Source: Thiobacillus sp. 63-78 (GTDB lineage: Bacteria > Pseudomonadota > Gammaproteobacteria > Burkholderiales > Thiobacillaceae). From it: a stretch of DNA of 64,000 bases. Positions within the stretch are counted from its first letter, which is position 1. Each line of letters opens with the position of its first letter. The notes under the pieces were generated by a model. It saw only the letters and a list, made by a program, of their open reading frames with translations, did not search any database and had not been told where the DNA came from. Below, one piece after another: positions 31,884-40,033 of the stretch. The DNA is taken from positions 1-64,000 of the forward strand of contig MKWM01000007.1 of NCBI GenBank assembly GCA_001899765.1, given 5' to 3'. Made by a program: the position numbers and the translations under genes.

Positions 31884-32717
31884 TCATGGCCGGGGTTCAA
31901 CCCCCAGTGCATGCAGGACTTTCAGGGCATCGACCGTGGCCGCGACGTCGTGGACGCGTACGATCGCTGCGCCCTTCATCACGGCCAGCGTGGCCGCGGT
32001 GATGCTGGCGACCAGCCGTTCGGGCGCCGGCCGGCCGGTGAGCGTGCCGAACAATGATTTTCGCGAGATGCCTACCAGGGTGGGCGCCGCCCGGGTAAAT
32101 CGTTCCAGCGCCTGGAACAGGGCGATGTTGTGCGCGGGTGTCTTGCCGAAGCCGAAACCGGGGTCCCACAACAGCCGCTCACGGCCAATGCCCGCCTGCA
32201 TCGCTGCCTCCGTGCGCAACTGCAGATACGCCAGCACCTCTTCCACCACATCGCCGTAGCGCGGCTGCTGCTGCATGGTCTGCGGCGTACCCTGCATATG
32301 CATCAGGCAGACCCCGCATTGCGAGGCCGCCACGACCTCGAGCGCACCGGGCGCACGCAAGGCGTTGACGTCATTGATCATGTCGGCCCCCGCGTGCAGG
32401 GCAGCCGCCATCACCGGCGTCTTCATGGTGTCGATCGACAATGCGGCGCCGCAGTCGCGCAGGCCGGCCAGCACTGGCAGCACCCGGTCCAGTTCTGCGC
32501 CGGTTTCCACCGCCGCCGCACCCGGCCGGGTGGACTCCCCGCCGATATCGAGAATGTCGGCGCCTTCTTCGCGCAGACGCAGCCCATGTTCAATGGCACG
32601 CTCGCGGGCGGCATAAAGCCCGCCGTCGGAAAAGGAGTCAGGCGTCGCGTTGACGATTCCCATGACCAGGGGGCGCGTCAGCGGGAACTGGAAACGGCCG
32701 CAAATGAAAGCAGTCAC
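31884..32717 (-). CDS. folP: Dihydropteroate synthase
   Basis: A 277-residue enzyme that joins 4-aminobenzoate to the pterin in folate synthesis. All bacterial motifs are intact: VMGIVNATPDSFSDGG, EGADILDIGGESTRPGA, SIDTMKTPV, INDVNALR, MHMQGTPQTMQ, DPGFGFGKT, VGISRKSLFG and IVRVHDVAAT. The start is GTG at 32717 (GTGA overlap with the upstream phosphatase gene). It closes the fhc operon. The usual folP site between ftsH and glmM holds only a relic, so this is probably the working copy. Confidence 0.93.
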   Translation of the reverse strand: MTAFICGRFQFPLTRPLVMGIVNATPDSFSDGGLYAARERAIEHGLRLREEGADILDIGGESTRPGAAAVETGAELDRVLPVLAGLRDCGAALSIDTMKTPVMAAALHAGADMINDVNALRAPGALEVVAASQCGVCLMHMQGTPQTMQQQPRYGDVVEEVLAYLQLRTEAAMQAGIGRERLLWDPGFGFGKTPAHNIALFQALERFTRAAPTLVGISRKSLFGTLTGRPAPERLVASITAATLAVMKGAAIVRVHDVAATVDALKVLHALGVEPRP

Positions 32718-33253
32718 GCAGACTCGAATTCCAGCACTTCGCAGTGTTCCACCCAGACCGACCACATCTCGGGCAGGCTCAGTTCGCGGAAATGTCCCGT
32801 GACGGCCTGCAGGACTTCGTGATGCGCCACGACCAGTACCGTGGACGTGTCGTCATGTTCGATCTCTTCCAGGAAATCGTGCACGCGTCCGACCATTTCC
32901 ACATAGGACTCGCCCGCAGGCGCCTTCCACGAAAAAGGATCGGCCGCGCGGCGCATGGCGGACAGATAATTCGCAACCGGCTTGCCTTCGTAGCCGGTGT
33001 TGCGGTCATCGAGCCGCCCATCCACATAAACGTCGGCGCCATGCGAGGCGTTGACGATGGCTGCGGTTTCGCGGGCACGCGTCAGACGCGACACATAGAC
33101 GCGCCGGATCGGCACGTTTCGCAAACGTTGTGCGGCGGCCGCAGCCTGCAGCCGCCCTTTCGGCGTCAGCGGAACCGGCACCGCCGGATCGGCGTTACAC
33201 AGGCCACGCAGGTTGTATTCGGATTCGCCGTGCCGCAGAAAGACCATTCTCAT
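32714..33253 (-). CDS. Histidine phosphatase family protein in the fhc operon
   Basis: A 179-residue protein of the phosphoglycerate mutase-like superfamily. It has MVFLRHGESEYNLRG with the catalytic His, the conserved YVSRLTRARETAAIV block, RLDDRNTGYEGKPVANYL with the acid residue, and VLVVAHHEVLQAVTG with the second His. It overlaps fhcC and folP by 4 bases each (ATGA and GTGA), so it is tightly coupled to the C1 genes. A phosphatase step in pterin or methanofuran synthesis is possible; the substrate is unknown. Confidence 0.82.
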   Translation of the reverse strand: MRMVFLRHGESEYNLRGLCNADPAVPVPLTPKGRLQAAAAAQRLRNVPIRRVYVSRLTRARETAAIVNASHGADVYVDGRLDDRNTGYEGKPVANYLSAMRRAADPFSWKAPAGESYVEMVGRVHDFLEEIEHDDTSTVLVVAHHEVLQAVTGHFRELSLPEMWSVWVEHCEVLEFESA

Positions 33254-34050
33254 GCCAGGACCAGAATTTCCCCTTTGCCGCCGAAGGCCAGATCACCCAT
33301 GTAACGATACGCGTGCGTGGTGGCCGGCAGCAGGCCGGGAAGGAGACTTTCCGTATGCCGATGCAGCAGTCCCAGGTAGCTCAGATCCACCCGGCCGGAA
33401 TCGTTGAAGCTGGATGGAAGGGATTCGGGCCGGCGGCCCAGGATCAGGCTTCCGCGTCGCAGGCCGGATCCTGGCTGACTGCCGCAACCGCCCGCCACCA
33501 CGAGGGTGCCGGCCAGAAGGCGTGCGCCGCAGGCGTCGCCCGCCCGGCCGCGAACCAGAATCAGGCCGCGCCGCATGCGGTCGCCGAGCCGGTCGCCGAC
33601 ATCGCCTTCGACCGCGACCACGCCGCCTGCCATGCCGGCGCGATCGCCGATCAAGGCCGCGCCGAGCCAGTCGCCGGCGTTGCCGCGGATGCGCAGCAGG
33701 CCGCCTTTCATGCCGTTGGCGGCCCCCTCTCCGGCATCGCCCCGGATATCGATCTCACCACCGGTCATTGCCTGCGCGGCGTAATGCCCGGCCGGCCCGT
33801 CGATGCGAAGCTTGCCCGTGCGCATGCCTTGGCCCAGGTAATCGAGGCGATCGCTATCGGTGCGGATCACCAGCATGCCGGTTTCATCCGGCGTCACGTC
33901 GAACAGATCGTCCAGCATCAGGGGGCTTCCTGCGAGATGGACGATCTGCTTGCCGATATCCTCCGTACGCCGCCCGGCAAGGGTTTCCGGCAGGATGCCG
34001 GTCATGTCGACACGCCCGTTCGGCACGCTGCGCAAGGTCAGTGTCGTCAT
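33250..34050 (-). CDS. fhcC: Formyltransferase/hydrolase complex subunit FhcC
   Basis: A 266-residue protein homologous to FwdC of formylmethanofuran dehydrogenase. It is a right-handed beta-helix built from repeats such as AAQAMTGGEIDIRGDAGEG, AANGMKGGLLRIRGNAGDW and MAGGVVAVEGDVGDR, also found in the glutamate synthase alpha-subunit C-terminus. In the bacterial Fhc complex it is structural. It overlaps fhcD by 4 bases. Start at 34050, MTTLTLRS. Confidence 0.95.
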   Translation of the reverse strand: MTTLTLRSVPNGRVDMTGILPETLAGRRTEDIGKQIVHLAGSPLMLDDLFDVTPDETGMLVIRTDSDRLDYLGQGMRTGKLRIDGPAGHYAAQAMTGGEIDIRGDAGEGAANGMKGGLLRIRGNAGDWLGAALIGDRAGMAGGVVAVEGDVGDRLGDRMRRGLILVRGRAGDACGARLLAGTLVVAGGCGSQPGSGLRRGSLILGRRPESLPSSFNDSGRVDLSYLGLLHRHTESLLPGLLPATTHAYRYMGDLAFGGKGEILVLA

Positions 34051-34943
34051 GCCAGGATCTCCCGCAGTCGATAGTGGAACTGGCCCAGCTTGCCGCCATA
34101 GTTGCCGGCCGACAGGCGCACGATGCCGCCTGCCGCGCCGATCCCGCACACGGCATCCATGCCGGCCTTCATCGCCACGCGCATGTCGGCGTCGGTGACG
34201 GCATCGATCACGATCTCGAGTACGGCGTCCGTATCCGGAGTGAGTTCGGTTTTCGCCACGCCGCGCAGGGTCGGGCAGAAGGCATCGTTGGTGGAGGCGG
34301 GCAGCGCCTTGTATTTGGAGCCGACCTTGGAGCCCGAGCGGACCACGCCGCCCGGAAACGGTGCGATCGCACCGGGCACACGCGCAATGGCGTCCACCGC
34401 GGCTTCGCAGGCGGCCAGCGCCTGGCCGCGCGAACGCGCCAGAACCAGGAAATTGCCGCCACCGACCGAACGCAGCAGGCCGGTCGATTCTTCGGCCAGA
34501 AACTCGCCGTCCATCACCGGTATGCGCCAGTAACGCCGGCCGGCAATGAGCTTCGACATCTGCCAGCCGTCGCCGAAATAGCGCAGATTCTTGCCCAATG
34601 GCAACGACTCTTCGCCTTCGCAGCCGGCAAACACGGCTGTGGTGGGGCAGGTCAGCACGCACTGGCCGACACGTCGTTCCAGCTGTTTGGCCAGTTCCTT
34701 GGTGGAGACCGCGAACAGCAGTCCGGCCACGCCGGGGCGACCGTCCGGCGTGTCGGCCGGCGACAGTTCGCACTCGATGGCCGCTTCGCAGCCGCAGGCG
34801 ATGACCGAGGTGGCAAAGCCGAAGGCGGCGTTGGCCGCGTGCCTAGCCCAGGTCAGGTTGTCCGCGGTGATGACGATGCGGGTCGCCTTCATGCCGAAGG
34901 CTTCCGCATAGGTATCGTCGATGAATACGCCGTTGATGATCAC
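34047..34943 (-). CDS. fhcD: Formylmethanofuran:H4MPT formyltransferase FhcD
   Basis: A 298-residue subunit that moves the formyl group from formyl-H4MPT to methanofuran within the Fhc complex. Family blocks are GVFIDDTYAEAFGMKATRIVITA, the FGFATSVIACGCEAAI segment, LGKNLRYFGDGWQMSK, PVMDGEFLAEES and SGSKVGSKYKALPASTNDAFCP. I place the start at GTG 34943, giving a GTGA overlap with fhcA like the other junctions here; an ATG at 34961 would add six residues and a longer overlap. Confidence 0.95.
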   Translation of the reverse strand: MIINGVFIDDTYAEAFGMKATRIVITADNLTWARHAANAAFGFATSVIACGCEAAIECELSPADTPDGRPGVAGLLFAVSTKELAKQLERRVGQCVLTCPTTAVFAGCEGEESLPLGKNLRYFGDGWQMSKLIAGRRYWRIPVMDGEFLAEESTGLLRSVGGGNFLVLARSRGQALAACEAAVDAIARVPGAIAPFPGGVVRSGSKVGSKYKALPASTNDAFCPTLRGVAKTELTPDTDAVLEIVIDAVTDADMRVAMKAGMDAVCGIGAAGGIVRLSAGNYGGKLGQFHYRLREILA

Positions 34944-36604
34944 GCCTTCCTCCCCTTGCACGTATGGGGGATCAGCTTGCTGGCGCCGCAGGTGCAGATT
35001 TCATCGTCGCTCAGGCGGACGTTTTCCATCCTGACGGTCATGTAACGATCGAAATATTCCTTCAGGGGTTTCTCGATGCCCTTGTCGTACTCGGGCTTCA
35101 CCGCATGCAGCGCGCCGTTGACCACGTTCACCACTTTGCCGTCGCGCACGATGAGCTGTCCGTCCTTGAACACATACTCGGGTTTCGCGAACATCGCTTC
35201 ACGGTCGGCGTCGTCGCGATAGACCACGATGTCGGCCGCGGCCCCTGCGCCCAGATGGCCGCGATCGGTCAGGCCAAGGGAACGCGCCGGCGCCGCGCGC
35301 GACATGATCGCAATCTCGTAGAGGGTGTATTCCCGGTCCAGGCTGCGCAACTGGCTGTGGGCGGCGGCCTCGGCGTTGATCTCGTCCAGCTTCGAATTGC
35401 GGAAGCGCTTGTCCATCAACAGGCGGATCAGGTGCGGATAGCTGGTGAAAGGCGCGCCGTTGGGATGATCGGTGGTGAGGAAGATGCGCCAGGGATCGCG
35501 CACCCGCAGGAACAGTTCGAGGCCGATCGCCCATTGCAGCGCGTTGACAAAATTCTTGTCGCGGTACTTGAACGGCACCACGCCGCAGCCCGAATCGCAT
35601 TCGATGTCCATGACCACCCACTTGTCCGGACTGGCATGGCGATGGTTGCCGTACTGTTTCATGCTGTCGCCCGAGACGGTTACCGTCTGGCCAAACAGGA
35701 CCTGTCCCACATCGGACGACACGTTGGTCATGCGATTGAGGGCATCGGCGATGCGCTCGGCCTCCGAGGAAAACTTGCGCTCGCCTTCGGTGCCGTAACT
35801 ATGAAACTGAATGTGCGTCAGATGGATGGGCAGGCCCTCCGCCGCGGCCATGGTGGCCAGGGTGGTGTCGGCATTGCCGGGAACCCCCAGATTGCTGGCG
35901 TGCACATGCAGCGGATGCGCCACGCCCAGGTCGTGCACGGCGCGCGCCAGCGCCTGCACCACCTGTCGGGGCGTCACGCGGTAATGGGGGTGAGCTTCGT
36001 CGATATCCAGGCTGCGGGTATTGAACTTGAAGGCGGAGATGCCGCCCGGGTTCACGACCTTGATGGCCATGGCCTGGCTCGCGTCCAGCGTCCAGCCCAC
36101 ATAGTCGTTGATCAGGCGCTGATCCGCGCCGCTGGCCAGCATGCGCAGGAAAAAGTCGTCGCTGCCGAGCATGGCGTAGGCGCCCTTGTCCACCATGGGG
36201 ATATCGCCCATCTCGAGGTGGGTATGACGCGCATTGATGGGCTGCATGGCGGGTTCGAAGCAGGCGGTATAGCCCATTTCGGCATAGCGGTAGCCGGTGG
36301 TCCAGGTGGAGGGCGCGGCGTGGCCGCAGCCGGCATGCATGCCGCCCATGGCCGGTACCGGATCGGCGCGATGATCCTCCGGCAGCAGGGCGCGGGCGAT
36401 GTTCATCTTGCCGCCGCCAATGTGCGTATGCAGGTCGATGGCGCCCCCCATCACCACGCGGCCGGCGAGATCGATCTCGCGATCGATCCGCGCATCCGGC
36501 CCGGGCGTGGCGACGATGCGGCCGCCCTCGACATAAAGATCGCGAACCTCGCCGTCGATTCCGTTCGCGGGGTCGTAGATCCGGCCGTTCTTAAGCCGCA
36601 GCAT
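34940..36604 (-). CDS. fhcA: Formylmethanofuran hydrolase subunit FhcA
   Basis: A 554-residue amidohydrolase that hydrolyses formylmethanofuran to formate and methanofuran. The metal-binding DLHTHIGGGKMN (HxH) is at the start, followed by the Fhc/FwdA-specific AAPSTWTTGYRYAEMGYT, LHVHASNLGVPGNADTT and FLTTDHPNGAPFTSYPH blocks, the last with the catalytic-type Asp/His. The C-terminal CTCGASKLIPHTC is Cys-rich. It overlaps fhcB by 14 bases. The very long open frame on the opposite strand is a GC shadow. Confidence 0.97.
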   Translation of the reverse strand: MLRLKNGRIYDPANGIDGEVRDLYVEGGRIVATPGPDARIDREIDLAGRVVMGGAIDLHTHIGGGKMNIARALLPEDHRADPVPAMGGMHAGCGHAAPSTWTTGYRYAEMGYTACFEPAMQPINARHTHLEMGDIPMVDKGAYAMLGSDDFFLRMLASGADQRLINDYVGWTLDASQAMAIKVVNPGGISAFKFNTRSLDIDEAHPHYRVTPRQVVQALARAVHDLGVAHPLHVHASNLGVPGNADTTLATMAAAEGLPIHLTHIQFHSYGTEGERKFSSEAERIADALNRMTNVSSDVGQVLFGQTVTVSGDSMKQYGNHRHASPDKWVVMDIECDSGCGVVPFKYRDKNFVNALQWAIGLELFLRVRDPWRIFLTTDHPNGAPFTSYPHLIRLLMDKRFRNSKLDEINAEAAAHSQLRSLDREYTLYEIAIMSRAAPARSLGLTDRGHLGAGAAADIVVYRDDADREAMFAKPEYVFKDGQLIVRDGKVVNVVNGALHAVKPEYDKGIEKPLKEYFDRYMTVRMENVRLSDDEICTCGASKLIPHTCKGRKA

Positions 36605-37865
36605 GATTCACCTCCCCCTGGATGATGGCAAGGACCTGGGCCACGCCCGGCAGGCTGGAAGGCGCGGGCGCCGTCAAGGGCAGCGCCACCACCGCATCCA
36701 TGCGATGCAGGAAACCCGCATGCTGTACGCCCGGCACGGCCACCGGGATAAACACATCCGGCGCCCGGGCAAACCGCATGTCGGCCCGTCCCAGCACCAC
36801 GCTCGGGCAATCCGCGGCAGGCGGCGTTCGATCCGGATCGAACGCCGAGATCCAGAGCAGCGCGTCCACCTCGCCGGTCTTCAGCAGGCGATCCGTACCG
36901 AACAGCAACGGCTCGTAGCGCGGACCGGCAATCTCATAAGCGGTGCGCAGGGGATAGCCGGTCTGCCAGGTACAGGTCTGCGCGGCCGAGGTATCGCCAT
37001 CGTTGCCGCCCAGAGGCAGACCTGACCAGCGTGTCGCCTGGTTGAGGGCCTTGACCAGATTCACGGCCGACTCGATGGTCAGGTCGGCGTGCGGGAAATC
37101 GAGTTCCGCCGCGTTCCAGACCAGCACGCCATAGCGCGCTGCGCGCATGTCAGCCAGCAGGGCTTCGACCTGTGCGGCCGGCACGCCCGCCACGTCTGCC
37201 GCAACGTCGGTGGACGTTCCCGCCAACCGGGCGCGCATGACGGCGAACAGTTCGCCCAGACGGTCCGCGTCGACCGCGAGGGACGAGACGGATACGCCGT
37301 CCATCACGGGAATGGACGCTGCCGGTCCGCCCAGCACCACGATCTTGCGCGTCAACTCGCCAAACTGGGAGGCCGGGGCGATGCAACGTTCGAAGAACCG
37401 CGGATAACGCGAGGCATCCGTGCCGGCCAGGACAATCAGGTCGGCACGATTGCGCACTTCGGACAGGGTGGTCGTCATCCAGCCCCCATTCTGGAAAGCC
37501 TGCCAGTTGCGGAACTGCGCGGCGCCATGCATGTGATCGACCACGCCGCCCAGTTTTTCCGCCAGCAACAGGGCTGCACGGTGGCCCGTGACGTCGCATC
37601 CCAGCCCGCCGATCAGCGGACGGCGCGCACCCGACAGGAGAATGGCCGCCGACCGGCAGGCCTCATCGAGGCTGACCGGCAAGCCGGCGATCAGCGCCTG
37701 CCCCTGATCGGGCACGGCAAACAGGCGCGATGCGCGGGGGCACGCCGGACGCTCGAGCCGGACGCCCTCCTCCGCGCGCGACACTTCCAGATCGTCACAA
37801 AGCAAACCGCAAAAAGGACAGCAAATCGAAGGACTGGACACTGGGACGGGATTCAGGAAAACCAA
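36591..37865 (-). CDS. fhcB: Formyltransferase/hydrolase complex subunit FhcB
   Basis: A 424-residue protein related to FwdB, the molybdo/tungsten subunit of formylmethanofuran dehydrogenase. The bacterial version keeps an N-terminal CCPFCGLLCDDLEV cysteine block but, as known for the family, has lost redox function. DHMHGAAQFRNWQAFQNGGW and VPGVQHAGFLHRMDAV are family-typical. It is the first fhc gene. The start is uncertain: TTG at 37865 or GTG at 37841, neither with a clear ribosome site. Upstream is the divergent C1 promoter region. Confidence 0.93.
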   Translation of the reverse strand: MVFLNPVPVSSPSICCPFCGLLCDDLEVSRAEEGVRLERPACPRASRLFAVPDQGQALIAGLPVSLDEACRSAAILLSGARRPLIGGLGCDVTGHRAALLLAEKLGGVVDHMHGAAQFRNWQAFQNGGWMTTTLSEVRNRADLIVLAGTDASRYPRFFERCIAPASQFGELTRKIVVLGGPAASIPVMDGVSVSSLAVDADRLGELFAVMRARLAGTSTDVAADVAGVPAAQVEALLADMRAARYGVLVWNAAELDFPHADLTIESAVNLVKALNQATRWSGLPLGGNDGDTSAAQTCTWQTGYPLRTAYEIAGPRYEPLLFGTDRLLKTGEVDALLWISAFDPDRTPPAADCPSVVLGRADMRFARAPDVFIPVAVPGVQHAGFLHRMDAVVALPLTAPAPSSLPGVAQVLAIIQGEVNHAAA

Positions 37866-37880
37866 AGTGGATTGAATTTA

Positions 37881-37893
37881 GCATGATTCATGC
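37881..37893. promoter_or_regulatory. 13-bp palindrome upstream of fhcB
   Basis: GCATGATTCATGC is a perfect inverted repeat (arms GCATGA/TCATGC) just 16 bases before the fhcB start, on the fhc side of the divergent promoter region. It is in the position of an operator that would block fhc transcription or translation. Confidence 0.5.
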
Positions 37894-37897
37894 CACG

Positions 37898-37920
37898 TAC
37901 ATCGCAACGGTTGCTATGTA
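37898..37920. promoter_or_regulatory. 23-bp dyad in the fhc promoter region
   Basis: TACAT-n-GCAAC-n-GTTGC-n-ATGTA is symmetric at 20 of the 22 paired positions; the core GCAACGGTTGC resembles sites of LacI/GntR-type regulators. It lies next to the 13-bp palindrome, 33-55 bases before fhcB. Confidence 0.55.
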
Positions 37921-37990
37921 TCTGGCCAGAAGGTAATTTCCGGTGGCGCACGCGCGCTTCGCAGGTAAAAGCTGTCACACGACCGAAGCG

Positions 37991-38017
37991 GGCGACGTGA
38001 CAGTCTGTCACTTCGCC
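37991..38017. promoter_or_regulatory. 27-bp near-perfect palindrome in the middle of the divergent C1 promoter region
   Basis: GGCGA-n-GTGACAG-T-CTGTCAC-n-TCGCC: both arms pair at every position but one. A further copy of the half-site CTGTCAC lies at about 37972-37978. It is midway between fhcB and the RFAP synthase gene and could control both operons. Confidence 0.6.
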
Positions 38018-38121
38018 ACTCTGAGCATGTCAGGCTAGACGATTGATTATGTATACCTTTTTAGATTGGTACAGTAATTGCTTTAAAATCTTCATCACGC
38101 TTTGCACCATTTTATATACAC

Positions 38122-39108
38122 ATGTCGCCTACCACTACGATCAGTGTCACCGTACGCGCCTCCGCCCGACTGCACATGGGGTTTCTCGACCTCAATGGCG
38201 GACTGGGACGGCGTTTCGGCAGCCTGGGCCTGTCGCTGGATGAACTGGCCACGACGCTGACCGCCTTTCCGGCCGGGCAGGTCTCGGCCGAAGGTCCGCA
38301 ATCCGACCGGGCGGGCGCTTACGCGCGTCAGTCGCTCACGGCCCTGGGCATCGCGGACGGCGCACATATCCAGATTCATCAGGCCATCCCCGATCACGCC
38401 GGGCTCGGTTCGGGTACCCAGCTTGCCCTGGCCGTCGGGACGGCGCTTGCACGACTGTATGAAGTGGACTGGCCTGTCAGCGACATGGCGAGAGAGATGA
38501 ACCGGGGCGCGCGTTCCGGTATCGGTCTGGGCCTGTTCACCCAGGGCGGGTTCGTGGTGGATGGCGGACGCCGGGACGAAGGCGATCCCCCCCCGGTGAT
38601 CTCGCGTATCGAGTTTCCCGCGCAGTGGCGAGTCATCCTGGTCCTGGACAAGACTTACAAGGGCTTGCATGGCGAACAGGAAAAACAGGCATTTGCCGCC
38701 CTGCCCCGGTTTCCCGAGGCGCAGGCCGCGCAACTGTGCCGGCTCGCGCTGATGCAGGCCATGCCGTCCCTGGCCGAGCAGGACCTGCCCGGATTCGGCG
38801 CCGCCATCCAGGCCATCCAGCAGACGGTGGGCGACCATTTCAAGCCGGCCCAGGGCGGGCGGTTCGCCAGCCATCGCGTGGCCAGCGCATTGACCTGGCT
38901 GGAGCGCAATGGCGCCAGCGGTGTCGGACAAAGTTCATGGGGGCCTACTGGTTTTGCACTGATCGACTCGGAGATCCGGGCACGTTCTCTGGCACGTGCC
39001 GCGGCTGGCGATTTCGCTACCGAAGGACTGGAATTCATGGTGTGCTCCGGCCGCAACCGCGGCGCGGAAATCCGCACCGAAGCGTATCGGGCCCAGGCGC
39101 ATTCCTGA
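38122..39108 (+). CDS. Beta-ribofuranosylaminobenzene 5'-phosphate synthase
   Basis: A 328-residue GHMP-kinase-fold protein that makes RFAP from 4-aminobenzoate and phosphoribosyl diphosphate, the first committed step of H4MPT synthesis. It starts TISVTVRASARLHMGFLDLNGG and has the glycine loop DHAGLGSGTQLALAVG, the RSGIGLGLFTQGGFVVDGG segment and the C-terminal VGQSSWGPTGFAL block, all typical of the family. It is the first gene of the plus-strand C1 operon. The upstream region is AT-rich; no strong ribosome site is visible before ATG 38122. Confidence 0.93.
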   Translation: MSPTTTISVTVRASARLHMGFLDLNGGLGRRFGSLGLSLDELATTLTAFPAGQVSAEGPQSDRAGAYARQSLTALGIADGAHIQIHQAIPDHAGLGSGTQLALAVGTALARLYEVDWPVSDMAREMNRGARSGIGLGLFTQGGFVVDGGRRDEGDPPPVISRIEFPAQWRVILVLDKTYKGLHGEQEKQAFAALPRFPEAQAAQLCRLALMQAMPSLAEQDLPGFGAAIQAIQQTVGDHFKPAQGGRFASHRVASALTWLERNGASGVGQSSWGPTGFALIDSEIRARSLARAAAGDFATEGLEFMVCSGRNRGAEIRTEAYRAQAHS

Positions 39109-39130
39109 TCACAACCGCTGGAGAAAAACA

Positions 39131-40033
39131 ATGGGGAAACCCTATTTGCTGCACTTTGCCACGCCCGGCGAAAGGGTCAGCCCGTTTGACGTGAACATGG
39201 CTTACGATGCCGGCTGGAACGCCGTGATTCCGTATGCGGGCGTAGGGCTGGACGACATCGCGGGCTTCACCCAGGACGCCATTTTCTCCAGGGGCCCGAA
39301 AGGCGTGAAGCACACCGGCCTCTTCATTGGCGGGCGCGACCCCATCCTCGCGGCCGGCATGCTCGACGCCGCGCGCAAGGCCATGGTGCCCCCCTTCGAG
39401 GTATCCGTCTTCGCCGATCCAAGCGGCGCCTTCACGACCGCCGCGGCCATGATCGCCGCAGTGGAAAAGGCGCTGGCCAACACTCACGGCAACACGCTTC
39501 ACGGCCGCCGGGTCACCGTTTTCGGCGGCACCGGTCCGGTCGGCATGACTGCCGCCGTGCTCGCGGCCCAGGCAGGCGCCGAGGTCACGCTTCCCGGCCA
39601 TGACGGCCTCTCCCGTGCCCAGGCCGCCGCCGCCGCCATCCAGGCCGGTTTTGGCGTGACGGTACACCCTCTCGACGCCAGTTCCGAGGCAGCCAAGGCG
39701 ACACTCATCGCGAACACTGAAATCGCACTGGCCACGGCCAAGGCGGGCGTCCAGGTACTGGGGCCAGACCATCTCGCACAGGCGACCCGGCTGATGGTGG
39801 CGGCCGACATCAATGCGGTCCCTCCGGCCGGCGTCGAGGGCATCGGCGTCATGGACAATGGCAAGCCGCTTGCGGCGGCGTCCAGGCAGGCCGTTGGAAT
39901 CGGCCCGCTCGCCATCGGCAACATCAAATACAAGGTTCAGCAGGGGCTGCTGCAGGCCATGCTGAATGCGGACAGCCCGCTCTATCTGGGCTTTGCAGAA
40001 TGTCTGCGTGAGGCCCGGCTGCATGTCACCTAA
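39131..40033 (+). CDS. mtdB: NAD(P)-dependent methylene-H4MPT dehydrogenase MtdB
   Basis: A 300-residue enzyme that oxidises methylene-H4MPT to methenyl-H4MPT. It has KPYLLHFATPGERVSPFDVNMA, the SRGPKGVKHTGLFIGG block and the Rossmann motif VTVFGGTGPVGMTAA, and ends with the GIGPLAIGNIKYKVQ family tail. The start ATG at 39131 is 22 bases after the RFAP synthase stop. MtdB rather than the folate-linked MtdA is indicated by linkage to mch, fae and fhc and by the N-terminus. Confidence 0.95.
   Translation: MGKPYLLHFATPGERVSPFDVNMAYDAGWNAVIPYAGVGLDDIAGFTQDAIFSRGPKGVKHTGLFIGGRDPILAAGMLDAARKAMVPPFEVSVFADPSGAFTTAAAMIAAVEKALANTHGNTLHGRRVTVFGGTGPVGMTAAVLAAQAGAEVTLPGHDGLSRAQAAAAAIQAGFGVTVHPLDASSEAAKATLIANTEIALATAKAGVQVLGPDHLAQATRLMVAADINAVPPAGVEGIGVMDNGKPLAAASRQAVGIGPLAIGNIKYKVQQGLLQAMLNADSPLYLGFAECLREARLHVT

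Noticed and set aside
34964..36625. 553-codon open frame opposite fhcA
   Set aside because: fhcA is clearly real and coupled to fhcB and fhcD; the reverse frame is a composition shadow.
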